From NCBI RefSeq assembly GCF_016801865.2, contig NC_068937.1, positions 34,251,692-34,315,691 of the forward strand: 64,000 nt of DNA, given 5' to 3'. A model generated the notes under the pieces. That model saw only the letters and a program-made list of their open reading frames with translations. It was not told where the DNA came from and ran no database searches. The DNA is from Culex pipiens pallens. Taxonomy: Eukaryota > Arthropoda > Insecta > Diptera > Culicidae. Both the position numbers and the translations under genes were made by a program. Below, piece after piece: positions 45,101 to 54,501 of this stretch (position 1 is its first letter; each line of letters opens with the position of its first letter).

Positions 45101-48100
45101 TGAGGTTAAATCCCACCCTTTTCAACAACATAATACAGGAAGTTCGATGGTTAAGTGAGACGGTTTAAGCGCCACTCCCGAAAGAGACCCCCCCCTTCAA
45201 CCCCTGTTCAAACTCACCTCGACGGCAGATCCTTGATGACGGCCTCGTTCAGGAAGTCAGCGCGCTGGCAGCGCTGCACGAACCGATCCAGAATGGAGTA
45301 CGCCAGCGGAATGTCCAGCACGATATCAGTCATGTCCTCGTACACCCGCCGGAAGCCCTGCTCCATCTGTTCCGGCGTCACGAGGCAGGTATCGTCCAGC
45401 GATTTGAACAGCGCGCAGATGGCCTCCTCGGTGGGTTCGCTGAGCGCCTCGAGCATCATTACGATGGCCTGTGTTCCCGAGAGCCGAGAGGGGAGAAATA
45501 AAGAACAAACGTTAACCCTAACCTCTCTTTTTTCGAGCTGCACCGAAACCGTACCTCGTAGATCAGCTCGTGGTGGAAATGAGGCACCTCCAGCTCCTTG
45601 ATCGAGCGCTGGGCCTCCTCGAGATCACGCGACAGCAGGTACTCCTGCAGCAGGATCGCCATCTGGCGGGTAAGCGTCTTCACGGGTCGGAGCGCCCCTC
45701 CGACGCCCCACACGTCGTCCAGGTGGCCCCAGCCCTGGTGCAGCGAGAGCAGGCCGCTAGCGCGCGTCAGCGCTTCCCGGGCCGGCGCGCTCAGCGTGGC
45801 CGCGTCCGGGCGGGCTTCCACGTCGAACGCGAACTTGGGCGGGATGCAGTCGTCGGCAACGGCCCGGGCGATAAAGTTGCCCAGGATGTGGGGCGCCTCG
45901 GGCGTGTCCAGGATCAGGTCCGGCATGTTTGCCAGCAACGTGTCGAAACCTGGACGGAAGGTGTTATGGGTTAGTGGAACAGTGGTTCAGGTCACCGAAA
46001 ACCGTTTTTGGATTTTGAATTTTTGATGAATTGTAAAATGAACCTTTCCGTAGCATCGCAGCTTGTAAGGCATATCGTCGAATTGCATTACAAATCAATT
46101 GTTGTCAAATAAACTGCGTTTATGTTAAGTTTGACACTCCTTTTACACGGTGTTCACACAAACTACTCAACTTTATGAATATGGTAGTGTGTGTGAGCAC
46201 CGCGTAAAAAGTGACAGTTCTCAAAACTTGATTTTTTAACAACACAGACGATTGATGGAATTTTCTCAAAATTTCGATAAATCGCTAGCAGGGATGGAAT
46301 AATCGCAAAAAAAACATTTTCGCTTGCGAACTTTCTTCACCCGCGAAAGAGAGAGGAGGCGAATCACTCAAAAGAAAATCGCACTCGAAATTCTCCAAGA
46401 AAATAATTCTGCTGATGATTTTTTGTGAATTTCCTTGTCAGCACCACCACTTAAAATCATTTATTTCACTTTGTTTACACACATTGCCCATCCGCAAAAT
46501 GTGACAGGTCATATTCGACGTGTGACGTTACACTTGCAAGTGTAGTAGTGAAAAAGATGTTCCGCCGAATAATCAAGATGATGATTTTTTTGACTCCTTT
46601 TACCGATCTTTCGTGCGCGAGAGAGGAGAGCCATGCTCCCTTCGTCCACGTCCAAAGATTTTCTTTTGATGATGATTTTTCCATCGTTGTTCGCTATTTT
46701 ATTTTTAACTCCGACGAAAGTAAGACGAGATGAAACTTGATGACAAAAATCTCTCAAAAATAACATTAAAATCACACTGAAAGGTTTTAATTATTTTTGT
46801 TTGCATTGTTTCTCTGTAAAAATTCGTGCTTGCCATTTCATTAGGGCACATCACTTTTTTTAAACAAGAGTGTGTCCCTTTCACACCTTATGTAAACTGT
46901 CATTTGAGTGAAAGGGATACACTATTGTTTACAAAAGTTATGTGCCCTTTTGAAATGTTAGGCTCCAATTTAGCATTCAGTGACCTTCTCTCAAATATCA
47001 AAATATATCACGCAAGATAGTGAAGCGCCTCTATCTCCTTTCAATATCTCTCCCTATGATAGATCAGTGAAACATTTTAGATGAAGGTTGTTTTAGAACA
47101 ATCTGGAGTAAATTTTCGTTTTAACTAATCTTCTATGGGTTTCATAAACACGTAATTTTAATTTTTCCATCCTTTTGAAAAGTTAGAGCTGATATTTTGA
47201 GCATGTTGAAACTTTAACAATTTTCTAGTGAACTAGAATTTTTTTTTAAATAAAATAATCAAAAGTAATCGCTGATATAGAAAATTATCCATTTTTCTAA
47301 ATCAACGGTTAGGTTTTGATTATTTATTTTTCGTTGAGAAATTTGAATAAACATAGTTAAAAAATGATAAGAAAAACTATTTTCTAATTTTAAACCACAC
47401 AAATAATAAACTGGATGCTGAAAAGACAGAATGGGTAACGTGATTTTCGAATGCTCCCCACTGCTCCGCACTACTACAACTACACTACAACTGTAAACAT
47501 AAACAAAGTGGAAGGCTATGTTCAAGCTCAAGCGTGACATATTTTTTTGCGTTTGAAGTGACTTGTTTTGAAACATTTTGGATCAGTTGATGTTAAAGTT
47601 TTCGCTGAAAAATTAAGTGCTTCGCGCTTTTTTTGTCCGTTGACTAAACGATGGGCGTCCATAAAAGGATTTTTTTTTGTTTTCCTCTGGATGAAAAAAT
47701 GCGTCAAAAAAGGGTGGAATTTTGTGAATTAGAAGAGCAATTGAATGGAAGTTCCGAGATTATGTATCGTAGAGCGCAGTGATAATATCGGAGTAAGATT
47801 ATTCAATATTTTGTCGCTGGTGTCATTCATAGTTATTGATAACTCGTCGCTTACATTTCAAAAAGCGTCATAAAATAGTTTTTGCTTGAGAAATAGCGCT
47901 TATTGAAATCTTAGCGATGAATTATGCCAATCTTCCACCTTTTTCTTAAGATTTGTTGACTTCGAATACCTCAAAAGCTTCATCGACTTTTTTATTCCTG
48001 ACAAAATAATTATAAGATTGATTACAATACTTGCCACTTCTAGGTATCATTTTGCGAACAGTAAATTGGTTCCGCTTTGACAGTTCTAAATTGAGGCCGC

Positions 48101-49281
48101 TTTGCGAACCACTATTCTGCACCCAGATAATAAATCATGTATGTTAAAAAAAATATTACTATAAATCGGCAAAAATATGAATTTCCAGTGTTGAGGGTCA
48201 TTTCTCCGGATCTCTTTGAAGGTTGAAGAGTAAAATTTATCTGATGAATCAAAAAACAAGAAAAATCAAACATTTTGGAAATTTAGCAAATTTAAACAAA
48301 TTTTATAAATTCAAAATTTGAGAATGCATTTATTTTTGTTTGTTTCAGACTTGAATCTAACTGAAGATTTTTGATTTTCATACTGTTTTCATTGCCGCGA
48401 CAACTTCTTATGTAGGCTGATTTCAGCGGAAAAACGTGGGTGTATTGGTGAGAACGGCAAACTGTTTGGCAGAAACACTGTCAAAAAGTGCATCAAAAGC
48501 TACATGACATATTCTGATGCACTTTTCACGTGTGGGTGTATAAATGAAAAAATCCAGCAAACAACCTACCCTTGCAAATATCCCGGCTGGTGATGGTGCG
48601 GCCGTAGAGATCTGAGATCAGCACCGACGTCAGTTCCCGCTGGGACTGCTTGTGCTCAAAGGCCATCTCCACGGCCACCTTCGGAACGAGCGCCCGCCGC
48701 TCGGCGCTCATCATGTCGTCCAAACTGTCCGCCACCTCGTGCGTGTCCCCGTGCTCGTAGTACTCGAGCAGGATCGACCCGACCTTTTTGGTAAACTCCT
48801 CGACCGTAATCTCCGGCACGACCTCCTTCAGCTCGATGTTGCGCCGGCTGTTGTACGCGTCCAGGTCAAAGTTCGGATCGTTCTGGTCCAGCTCCTCGTC
48901 CAGCTCTTCGAGCTCCGAGCCGAGCTTACCCCAGACACCCTTGCCGCCAGCCCCACCCTTCTTGGGCAGACCTCGGCCGGTGCCGTTGCGCGACCGCCGG
49001 CTGTTCTTCCATTTGCGGTGTGGCGCCACAAAGTTGGGCGTTCCGGCCACGCCGAGGACCCCGTCCTTGCTGTTGGACCGGGACAGCTTGCGGACCCGTT
49101 TCTTCTGCTTGTCGTCCAGTATGGCAATCGGTTTTTTCATCAAGCCGTCTCCGGCACCGGCCGGAGATCCGTTGGCCTTGGGGCTTCCAACGGGACTCGA
49201 CGAGTTCTCGCTGTGGTGCCCGTTGAGCCCGGCTCCGTTCAGGGCATGGTCGCCGTTCGGCATCTTCTCGACCTCCATCAT
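18124..49281 (-). CDS. Pdcd4: Pdcd4, programmed cell death 4, MA3-domain translation inhibitor (gene span, four coding exons)
   Basis: Coding exons are 49281-48570, 45949-45555, 45468-45218 and 18199-18124; phases 1, 0 and 2 match at each junction and give 477 residues (human 469). The start is the first in-frame ATG. Residues 102-118 hold the family signature GRGLPKKGGAGGKGVWG. The first MA3 domain is about 157-270, the second about 330-445 with the hallmark VPHFHHELIYEAIVM. The tail 453-477 reads RGRKRFVSEGDGG and includes Ser460, matching human Ser457, the Akt/S6K site. Pdcd4 is known to bind eIF4A through MA3 domains and block cap-dependent translation, and S6K/Akt phosphorylation leads to its turnover. 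Introns are 2620, 86 and 27018 bp; the last is filled with transposons. It faces transferrin tail to tail and the SIAH-like gene head to head. Confidence 0.95.
19401..20704. mobile_element. hAT-like non-autonomous element 1 (nested), 8-bp target duplication
   Basis: CTCATTTT flanks both sides (19393-19400 and 20705-20712). Ends are TAGGCTTAGTGATTTTTCAC and, inverted, TAGGGTTAGTGAAATTTCAC. A second, end-like block (TTTCACGCCGTC...CACTAACCCTGA) at 20460-20505 suggests an internal duplication. No transposase. It contains a further 81-bp palindrome. Confidence 0.8.
20097..20177. mobile_element. 81-bp palindromic mini-element, copy 1
   Basis: Starts TCTAGAGTTTTATTTG and ends AAAAACTCTAGA; the centre carries CCTATAAACATATGAAACA. 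Copies are at 26522-27214 (split) and 50727-50815. This copy is the innermost level of the nest. Confidence 0.65.
21017..22752 (-). mobile_element. Dimeric tRNA-derived SINE, interrupted by a hAT-like element
   Basis: SINE parts are 22752-22418 and 21100-21017 on the minus strand, flanked by GAATTCA (21010-21016, 22753-22759). The 5' unit (22751-22681) has a perfect 7-bp acceptor stem GGGACCG/CGGTCCC, A box TGGTGTAGGGG and B box GGTTCGATTCC. A second tRNA-like unit has B box AGTTCGAATCC at 22504-22494. The two-unit layout recalls the Twin SINE described from Culex pipiens; that match is from memory of the layout only. It is not a working tRNA: the anticodon loop has nine bases. Confidence 0.8.
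21101..22417. mobile_element. hAT-like non-autonomous element 2, inside the SINE
   Basis: GTTCGAAG flanks both sides (21093-21100, 22418-22425). Ends TAGAGGGTGACGA are inverted, followed by CGGGAATTCCCGGGAAA on the left and similar CCCGGGAA blocks on the right. 8-bp duplication and YARNG ends fit hAT. No transposase. Removing it restores a continuous SINE. Confidence 0.85.
23189..23818. mobile_element. TA-flanked MITE with 23-bp perfect inverted ends
   Basis: The ends CAGTCATCCCACATATTCGG (then AAC) are perfectly inverted and lie between TA dinucleotides (23187-23188, 23819-23820). TA plus CAGT ends fit the Tc1/mariner group. 630 bp, no transposase. Confidence 0.8.
23965..25883. mobile_element. 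1.9-kb palindromic element, family P1 copy 1
   Basis: Arms 23965-24897 and 24917-25883 surround a 19-base loop. Outer ends are GAGCAATTCTCTACGAAATC inverted. Arms differ by many substitutions and small indels. The same family occurs at 52617-54501 and as fragments at 12477-12530, 14946-15105 and about 60170-60425. No coding frame. Confidence 0.8.
25884..26521. other. Intronic spacer, nothing recognised
   Basis: Moderate GC to 26200, AT-rich afterwards. No gene, RNA or clear repeat is seen. Confidence 0.4.
26522..27214. mobile_element. Palindromic mini-element, copy 2, split by a piggyBac-like MITE
   Basis: TCTAGAGTTTTTT (26522) and AAAAAAACTCTAGA (27214) are the ends of the 81-bp family. 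The body is interrupted at its TTAA. Confidence 0.7.
26538..27148. mobile_element. piggyBac-like MITE with TTAA duplication
   Basis: TTAA flanks both sides (26534-26537, 27149-27152) and the ends CCCTCTAC are inverted (right end GTAGAGGG). TTAA targets with CCC ends are diagnostic of the piggyBac group. 611 bp, no transposase. Confidence 0.75.
27215..27850. other. Intronic spacer rich in CCGGT motifs
   Basis: Not obviously repeat-derived. A 116-codon open frame (27266-27616) has no recognisable domain. Could contain regulatory DNA; no evidence beyond composition. Confidence 0.3.
27851..28047. mobile_element. 197-bp TA-flanked MITE with GGGGAA ends
   Basis: TAGGGGAA at the left and TTCCCCTA at the right; TA would be the target duplication. 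Interior without coding capacity. Confidence 0.5.
28195..28392. mobile_element. 198-bp foldback MITE
   Basis: About 75 bp at each end are inverted copies, with the core GGTTAACCGCGGTGGATTTT. The loop holds a second partial stem. No coding frame. Confidence 0.75.
28397..29142. mobile_element. 746-bp element with 31-bp inverted ends and TGCATTTTGCCCC repeats
   Basis: The ends begin AGTAGGGGGAGAGGGGGTAA and stay inverted for 31 bp without mismatch. Between 28851 and 28935 there are four close copies of GTGCATTTTGCCCC spaced about 23-27 bp, and single copies near 28430 and 28770. No coding frame. Confidence 0.75.
29143..30536. other. Intronic spacer with a tRNA-like SINE fragment
   Basis: At about 29992-30052 a tRNA-like segment has the A box TAGCGCAGCGG and a weak B box AGTTCAAGTCT, so it is probably a decayed SINE head. 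Around 29625-29912 short ends TGCCAGAT / ATCTGGCA suggest another small element. No gene. Confidence 0.4.
30537..30866 (+). mobile_element. MITE with AATTGGGT ends, copy 3
   Basis: 330 bp, same orientation as the 4930 copy and highly similar to it. Confidence 0.75.
30867..31531. other. GC-balanced intronic island, unassigned
   Basis: A 171-codon open frame on the minus strand (31364-30849) overlaps the MITE end and shows no domain, so it is not called a gene. Origin unknown. Confidence 0.3.
31532..32280. repeat. Diverged half-element related to the 35774 palindrome
   Basis: TAGGCCGTCCCA followed by GGTGCTCACCCCTAGAATGATAG parallels the outer arm of the 35774 element in order and wording. 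The second arm is missing. Confidence 0.45.
32340..32462 (-). mobile_element. tRNA-headed SINE fragment
   Basis: On the minus strand the A box TGGCCAAGTGG and a near B box GGTTTGAATCC occur in the right order, and the element ends in a T-run near 32377. No duplication was found. Confidence 0.55.
33074..33879. mobile_element. TA-flanked MITE packed with TCGGCA motifs
   Basis: CACACTCAG and CTGAGCGTG ends lie next to TA (33072-33073, 33880-33881). Both end regions carry many copies of TTCGGCAGAA or CTGCCGA in both orientations, typical of transposase-binding subterminal repeats. No coding frame. Confidence 0.7.
34045..34596. mobile_element. MITE with AACGKCATGATTCG ends
   Basis: Left end AACGGCATGATTCG and inverted right end AACGTCATGATTCG; GTGTCCGGATTTCGAA repeats near the right end. 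TA-rich flanks. Confidence 0.5.
34597..35765. other. Low-repeat intronic stretch
   Basis: Mixed composition without clear element ends. No gene is supported. Could hold regulatory sequence of Pdcd4. Confidence 0.3.
35774..38059. mobile_element. 2.29-kb palindrome with two 763-bp arms and an 8-bp target duplication
   Basis: TTGTTTAA flanks both ends (35766-35773, 38060-38067). The ends are TAGCCTGTCCCATTTTGAGG, inverted. Arms 35774-36536 and 37297-38059 are the same length and I found no difference by eye. The 760-bp centre is not inverted and holds two tRNA-like segments. No coding frame. The equal arms suggest a young or gene-converted element. Confidence 0.9.
36787..36970 (+). mobile_element. 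Two tandem tRNA-like segments inside the palindrome centre
   Basis: Segment 1 (about 36790-36850) has anticodon stem TTCGC/GCGGA with loop CTCGTAA (CGT anticodon position) and B box GGTTCGATTCC. Segment 2 (about 36895-36968) has stem CTGGG/TCCAG with loop TTTCCAA and B box AGTTCGATTCT. Acceptor stems do not pair, so these are SINE heads, not tRNA genes. Confidence 0.55.
38068..40597. other. AT-rich intronic spacer
   Basis: A degenerate end of the 12538 element family lies at 39392-39440. No gene or RNA is recognised. Confidence 0.4.
40610..40858 (-). mobile_element. Full-length tRNA-derived SINE with 12-bp target duplication
   Basis: GAAGACATGTTA flanks both ends (40598-40609, 40859-40870). 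On the minus strand the head has A box TGGCGCGGTGG (40846-40836) and B box GGTTCGATTCC (40792-40782), and the element ends in a T-run that would also stop RNA polymerase III. The perfect duplication indicates a recent insertion. Confidence 0.9.
40871..43389. other. Intronic spacer; GC-richer, low-repeat from about 42090 to 43090
   Basis: Short open frames only. The 42090-43090 part lacks repeat signatures and includes a run of CCGGCCGGCCGG near 42342; it may be regulatory or an old exon region, but nothing can be assigned. Confidence 0.35.
43390..44745. repeat. Satellite array (CTTAAAATT)n, 9-bp unit, about 150 copies
   Basis: An almost uninterrupted array of TTCTTAAAA. Because the unit is three codons, several frames stay open: Phe-Leu-Lys on the plus strand (43594-44739) and Asn-Phe-Lys or Arg-Ile-Leu on the minus strand. 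The long plus frame begins at TTG, not ATG. It lies in Pdcd4 intron 3 and is not a gene. Confidence 0.95.
45218..45468 (-). CDS. Pdcd4: Pdcd4 exon 3 (second MA3 domain, C-terminal half)
   Basis: Acceptor ggaacacag before AIVMMLEAL; donor GTGAGT at 45217-45212 after CCG TCG AG. Without splicing, reading would stop at TGA (45216-45214), giving ...DLPSR and no tail. Confidence 0.95.
45555..45949 (-). CDS. Pdcd4: Pdcd4 exon 2 (MA3 linker and start of second MA3)
   Basis: Acceptor ccgtccag before the Gly codon remainder and FDTLLANMPDLILDTPEA; donor GTACGG after HHELIYE. The intron to exon 3 is 86 bp. Confidence 0.95.
46290..46735. repeat. Dispersed repeat in Pdcd4 intron 1, also in the SIAH-like gene intron
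   Basis: This stretch parallels about 59745-60115 over some 380 bp; shared landmarks are GTGTGACGTTACACTTGCAA and AAGATGTTCCGCCGAAT. Ends are not defined. Confidence 0.65.
46736..48569. other. Rest of Pdcd4 intron 1
   Basis: AT-rich, no gene or defined element is seen. The donor is GTAGGT at 48569-48564. Confidence 0.5.
48570..49281 (-). CDS. Pdcd4: Pdcd4 exon 1 (start codon, N-terminal region, first MA3 domain)
   Basis: The open frame continues upstream to 49428 but contains no ATG before 49281, so translation starts at MMEVEKMPNGDH. The exon is markedly GC-rich compared with its introns. Confidence 0.95.
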
Positions 49282-50245
49282 CGTGTCGTCAACCTTCGCT
49301 ACTCTAGCCGCTGATTGAGGTTGTTGTTGGTGGTCTTGCAGCTGGTCGGAGCAGGTCTGCTGGCCGGGAGGGGTAAATTCACGCACACAACGACAGCGGC
49401 GCGTCGCCGGAACAATACACAGACGCAAACCTCCCGGGGTCTATTTTAAACTCCACCGCTCTTCGACTCCCGGTTGCGAAAGTTCTAGACCTTTCGAGCC
49501 AATGTCCAACTTTTACCCTCTACTCGGAATAGTTCAAAAAACTCCCAAACTTTATTTTGTAAAATATTTATTTTAGCCCAAAAGAGCCGCCGCACAAAAA
49601 CAAAATGTCCTCCGGCCTTGAAATTCAGAGGCCGGTCGCCGGATCGGATCAATCCCGAAGCGTAGACAGAATCGATCGCAGATATTCTAGTCCTGCTCGA
49701 ACTCCCTGGGAAATCCGGCTTGTGTCCGCGCGATGTCACCTCTAATCAAAGTTTATTCTATATTCTCACTTTACAGAAAAAAAAGAATCAACCGCAACTT
49801 TGTATCACACTTTGGAATATACTGCGTAATACCGCCGCACACTCCGCACTCTTCACTCTCTACTCCACCCTTCTTCACACAATTTAGCACGACCCACGAA
49901 AGAGCAAAAGAGACAGAGATGTACAAAGTAGTTGCTGCTGCTGCTGCTCAATAACAAACGCCTTCCAAAAATACAACTCCGAAAAAAGCACGTCCACTTC
50001 GCTCGACTGTCGCCGATGGATTGACGAGTCGCTGGTTCACCACCCCGCGAAGTAGGCGAGCCGACCCGACCGCCGGTTCTTGTCCTCACGCACACCACAC
50101 CAGACCCCTCGTACGATGAGCGGCGTGTTGTTATACGACGAGAGTTGCTTTTGTTTTTGTTTTGGTTCGGGACGATGGGATGGGTGTGTACGATACGATG
50201 TACACAGTCGTACACGAGGGGTGGGCGCCGCCCAGAGGTCTTCAA
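49282..50245 (-). promoter_or_regulatory. Probable 5' UTR and promoter region of Pdcd4
   Basis: The stretch upstream of the Pdcd4 start is CpG-rich and repeat-poor up to about 50245. A donor-like GAG|GTGACA at about 49738 would allow a spliced non-coding leader. A CAG run lies at 49931-49950 (minus strand). No TATA box is seen. Boundaries are inferred. Confidence 0.4.
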
Positions 50246-51888
50246 CCGGGGTTTGAAACATAACTAAGGCTTGGACTGCAACATAAATTGTGGAAAAAGA
50301 TTGTTTCACTAAAACATCCTATTCAAAAAAAATGCACATAAAAACGTGTATGAACTTGTTGCAAAACTCGATTTTTCCAGCACTCGTCGTATGTATCTAA
50401 CTCGGTGAACCTCATTGGGCAAATGAAAACATAGTGAATCATCATCTTTACCTTTTAACTCGTTGCATAAACTACTATTATAAGTTAATCTACTATGGCA
50501 TCCCTTGAACGACTTAGAGTGGCTCTGTATTTATGTGTAAAAATTGTTCATAATCTTCCAAGAATTTTCAGAGTCACATGCAAAAATAATCCATTGGATA
50601 CAATTTTCGAAATTCTATAAATTTCGTTCATATGTTTATTTTTTAAGAGTTATTCATATTTAAAAACCAAAATACTTGAATTCTAATCTCAGGCCACAAG
50701 AGCTCTACAAAAACTTAAAGTTTATTTCCAGAGTTTTTTTTTTTTTTTTTTTTTTTAGTAGTTCCTATAAACATATGAAACACAATAGTTTATTGGCCCT
50801 TTAAAAAACTCTAGATTTCTACCGCAACACTCGTCTTTTTACTACAAAGTTGACAAATTATAAAGCTTAATATCGCATTTTCATAACATCTAACAACGGA
50901 AAATGCATGGGAAAATTCTCGAATAATCTATGTGCCATAATCTACGTGCAAGCAGTCACGTATTCTAGTTTTCCTGTGTTCTGTGGGTGGCCTTGAAACG
51001 AAAGTAAAAACAAGGAAATAAAAATAAAAACATTTACCACCACACCAACACCACCCCCTGCTTTATGCTCTTCCTCCCCTCCTTAGGCTTATGCTAGGCG
51101 GTTATGTTTGGGCGACACCAATACTCTCGCACACGGAGGGAAATTTTATGCTGATGCTTTGTTGTGATTCCTTGCGTGTCCTTACGATGGAAAGTTCCGT
51201 TATCAAAATGCGGTTCAGGGTCTAAGTGAAGGATTATGTAATTTTCCATGGACATTTTATTTATTTCTGAAGAGTTTCTTGAAAACAATATTAAGTGTAT
51301 ATTATATTTTCTCGAGAAAAACAAATCAGGCATGACTTTGAATATTTTTAGGTGAAAAGAATTATGAAATGCTTTTATACATCAAGATTTAAAAAAAAAT
51401 TGCAAAATATCAATGAATTTATGAAAACATTTTTCTCTAAATCATTTAAAATTTACAAAAGGACCATCCATAAACCACGTTGACATTATTTTGGAAATCT
51501 CTAATCTCTAATCCCCCCTTCGTGGACAATTGTACAAAAAAATCTTTTTTTGTATGGAGCGTGGACAATCGCCTGGAATTTCGAAAAAAAATCTAAACAT
51601 GTTTAAACAAGCCCGAACATGCTAAATATGATTAAGTGTTATTCAAATATTACGCCCAGAGAATTTCGTGATTTCAGATGTTTGATAGTATGTAATGTCT
51701 AATAAAAAAAAAGTCTGGAATTGTTTTGTAACTTTTGTATGTTTATTTAAACATATTTTTTGTATTTCGTTTAATTTTTATAGCTTTTGCATTTTTTTTT
51801 GTATTTTTTGTAATTTTTGTGATTTTTTATTTTTTTTTGTGATTTTACGAATTTTATAATTTTGGTAATTTTTATATTTTAGTTATTT
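50246..51888. other. Spacer between the divergent genes, with MITE remnants
   Basis: About 50340-50485 resembles the right part of the 60427-61083 MITE. The stretch near 51462-51490 (CCATCCATAAACCACGT) also occurs near 6549-6575. No gene. Confidence 0.45.
50727..50815. mobile_element. Palindromic mini-element, copy 3
   Basis: Ends TCCAGAGTTTTT and AAAAACTCTAGA with the family core CCTATAAACATATGAAACA; the left half carries an expanded T-run. Confidence 0.65.
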
Positions 51889-52538
51889 TTGTAATTTTTG
51901 TAATTTTTGTATTTTTTGTAATTTATGTAATTTTTGTAATTTATGTAATTTTTGTAATTTTTGTAATTTTTGTAATTTTTGTAATTTTTGTAATTTTTGT
52001 AATTTTTGTAATTTTTGTAATTTTTGTAATTTTTGTAATTTTTGTAATTTTTGTAATTTTTGTAATTTTTGTAATTTTTGTAATTTTTGTAATTTTTGTA
52101 ATTTTTGTATTTTTTTTAATTTTTGTAATTTTTGTAATTTTTGTAATTTTTGTAATTTTTGTAATTTTTGTAATTTTTGTAATTTTTGTAATTTTTGTAA
52201 TTTTTGTAATTTTTGTAATTTTTGTAATTTTTGTAATTTTTGTAATTTTTGTAATTTTTGTAATTTTTGTAATTTTTGTAATTTTTGTAATTTTTGTAAT
52301 TTTTGTAATTTTTGTAATTTTTGTAATTTTTGTAATTTTTGTAATTTTTGTAATTTTTGTAATTTTTGTAATTTTTGTAATTTTTGTAATTTTTGTAATT
52401 TTTGTAATTTTTGTAATTTTTGTAATTTTTGTAATTTTTGTAATTTTTGAAATTTTTGTAATTTTTGTAATTTTTGTAATTTTTGTAATTTTTGTTATTT
52501 TTGTAATTTTTGTTATTTTTGTAACTTTTGTATTTTTT
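51889..52538. repeat. Satellite array (GTAATTTTT)n, 9-bp unit, about 70 copies
   Basis: Near-perfect tandem array with a few A/T changes. It lies directly beside the 52617 palindrome. Looser repeats extend left to about 51760. Confidence 0.95.
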
Positions 52539-52616
52539 TAATTTTTGTGAAACCTACGTAGTCCTACGCCATTCCGGTTACGCTCAGTCACGACGTTCTA
52601 ACATTAGAGCAGTTCT

Positions 52617-54501
52617 CTCAGATTTCGGTCATTCGATTTTTTTTTTGTATTTTTTAATCCTACTGAAACTTTTTTGGTGCCTTCGGTATGCCCAAAGAAG
52701 CCATTTTGCATCATTAGTTTGTCCATATAATTTTCCATACAAATTTGGCAGCTGGCCATACAAAAATGATGTATGAAAATTCAAAAATCTGTATCTTTTG
52801 AAGGAATTTTTTGATCGATTTGGTGTCTTGGGCAAAGTTGTAGGTATGGATATGGACTACACTGAAAAAAATGATACACGGTAAAAAAAATTGGTGATTT
52901 TTTATTTAACTTTTTGTCACTAAAACTTGATTTGCAAAACAACACTTTTTTTATTTTTTTTTATTTTTTGATATGTTTTAGAGGACATCAAATGCCAACT
53001 TTTCAGAAATTTCCAGGTTGTGCAAAAAATCTTTGAGCGAGTTATAAATTTTTGAATCAATACTGATTTTTTCAAAAAATCGAAAAATTGGTCGCAAAAT
53101 TTTTTCAACTTCATTTTTCGATGTAAAATCAAATTTGCAATCAAAAAGTACTTTAGTGAAATTTTGATAAAGTGCACCGTTTTCAAGTTAAATCCATTTT
53201 TAGGTGACTTTTTTGAAAATAATCGCAGTTTTTAATTTTTTTAAATTAGTGCACATGTTTGCCCACTTTTGAAAAAAATATTTTTGAAGAGCTGAGAAAA
53301 TTCTCTATATTTTGCTTTTTTGAACTTTGTTGATACGACCCTTAGTTGCTGAGATATTGCCATGCAAAGGTTTAAAAACAGGAAAATTGATGTTTTCTAA
53401 GTCTCACCCAAAAAACACACAATTTTCTAACGTCCATATCTCAGCATCTAATGGTCCGATTTTCAATGTTAACATATGAAACATTCGTGACAATTTTTGA
53501 TCTTTTCGAAAAAAAATATTTTCAATTTTTAAACCAAGAATATTTGGCCCTATTGAAATGTTAGTCTTGGTCTAAAAAAATTTAAAATATTTTTTTCGAA
53601 AAGATCGGAAAATTTCACGAATGTTTCATATGTTAACATTGAAAATTAGACCATAAGTTGCTGAGATATCGACATTAGAAAATGGTGTGTTGTTTGGGTG
53701 AGACTTAGAAAACATCAATTTTCCTGTTTTTAAACCTTTGCATGGCAATATCTCAGCAACTAAGGGTCGTATCAACAAAGTTCATAAAAGCAAAATATAG
53801 AGAATTTTCTCAGCTTTTCAAAAATATTTTTTTCAAAAGTGGGCAAACATGTGCACTAATTTAAAAAAAAATAAAAACTGCGATTATTTTCGAAAAAGTC
53901 ACCTAAAAATCGATTTAACTTGAAAGCGGTGCACTTTATCAAAAGTTCACTAAAGTATTTTTGATTGCAAATTTGATTTTACATGGAAAAATGAAGTTGA
54001 AAAAATGTTGCGACTAATTTTTCGATTTTTTGAAAAAATCAATATTGATTCAAAAATTCATAACTCGCTCAAAGATTTTTTGCACAACCTGGAAATTTCT
54101 GAAAAGTTGGCATTTGATGTCCTCTAAAACATATCAAAAAAAAAATTAAAAATAGTGTTTTTTTTGCAAATCAAGTTTTAGTGACAAAAAAGTAAATAAA
54201 AAATCACCATTTTTTTTACCGTGTATCATTTTTTTTCAGTGTAGTCCATATCCATACCTACAACTTTGCCGAAGACACAAAATCGATCAAAAAATTCCTT
54301 CAAAAGATACAGATTTTTGAATTTTCATACATCATTTTTGTATAGCCAGCTGCCAAATTTGTATGGAAAATTATATGGACAAACTAATGATGCAAAATGG
54401 CTTCTTTAGGCATACCGAAGGCACCAAAAAAGTTTCAGCCGGATTAAAAAATACAAAAATTAAAATTCTAAAAAAAAGATCGATTTCGTAGAGAACTGCT
54501 C
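52617..54501. mobile_element. 1.89-kb palindromic element, family P1 copy 2
   Basis: Outer ends GAGCAGTTCTCT and AGAGAACTGCTC; arms meet at about 53540-53565. ATTA flanks both sides (52613-52616, 54502-54505), possibly a 4-bp target duplication. Strongly similar to 23965-25883. No coding frame. Confidence 0.85.

Noticed and set aside
48652..49314. 220- and 176-codon frames antisense to Pdcd4 exon 1
   Set aside because: Shadows of a GC-rich exon with clear conservation on the other strand.
49282..49428. N-terminal extension of Pdcd4
   Set aside because: The extension has no ATG; it begins at TTG, so the first ATG at 49281 was chosen.
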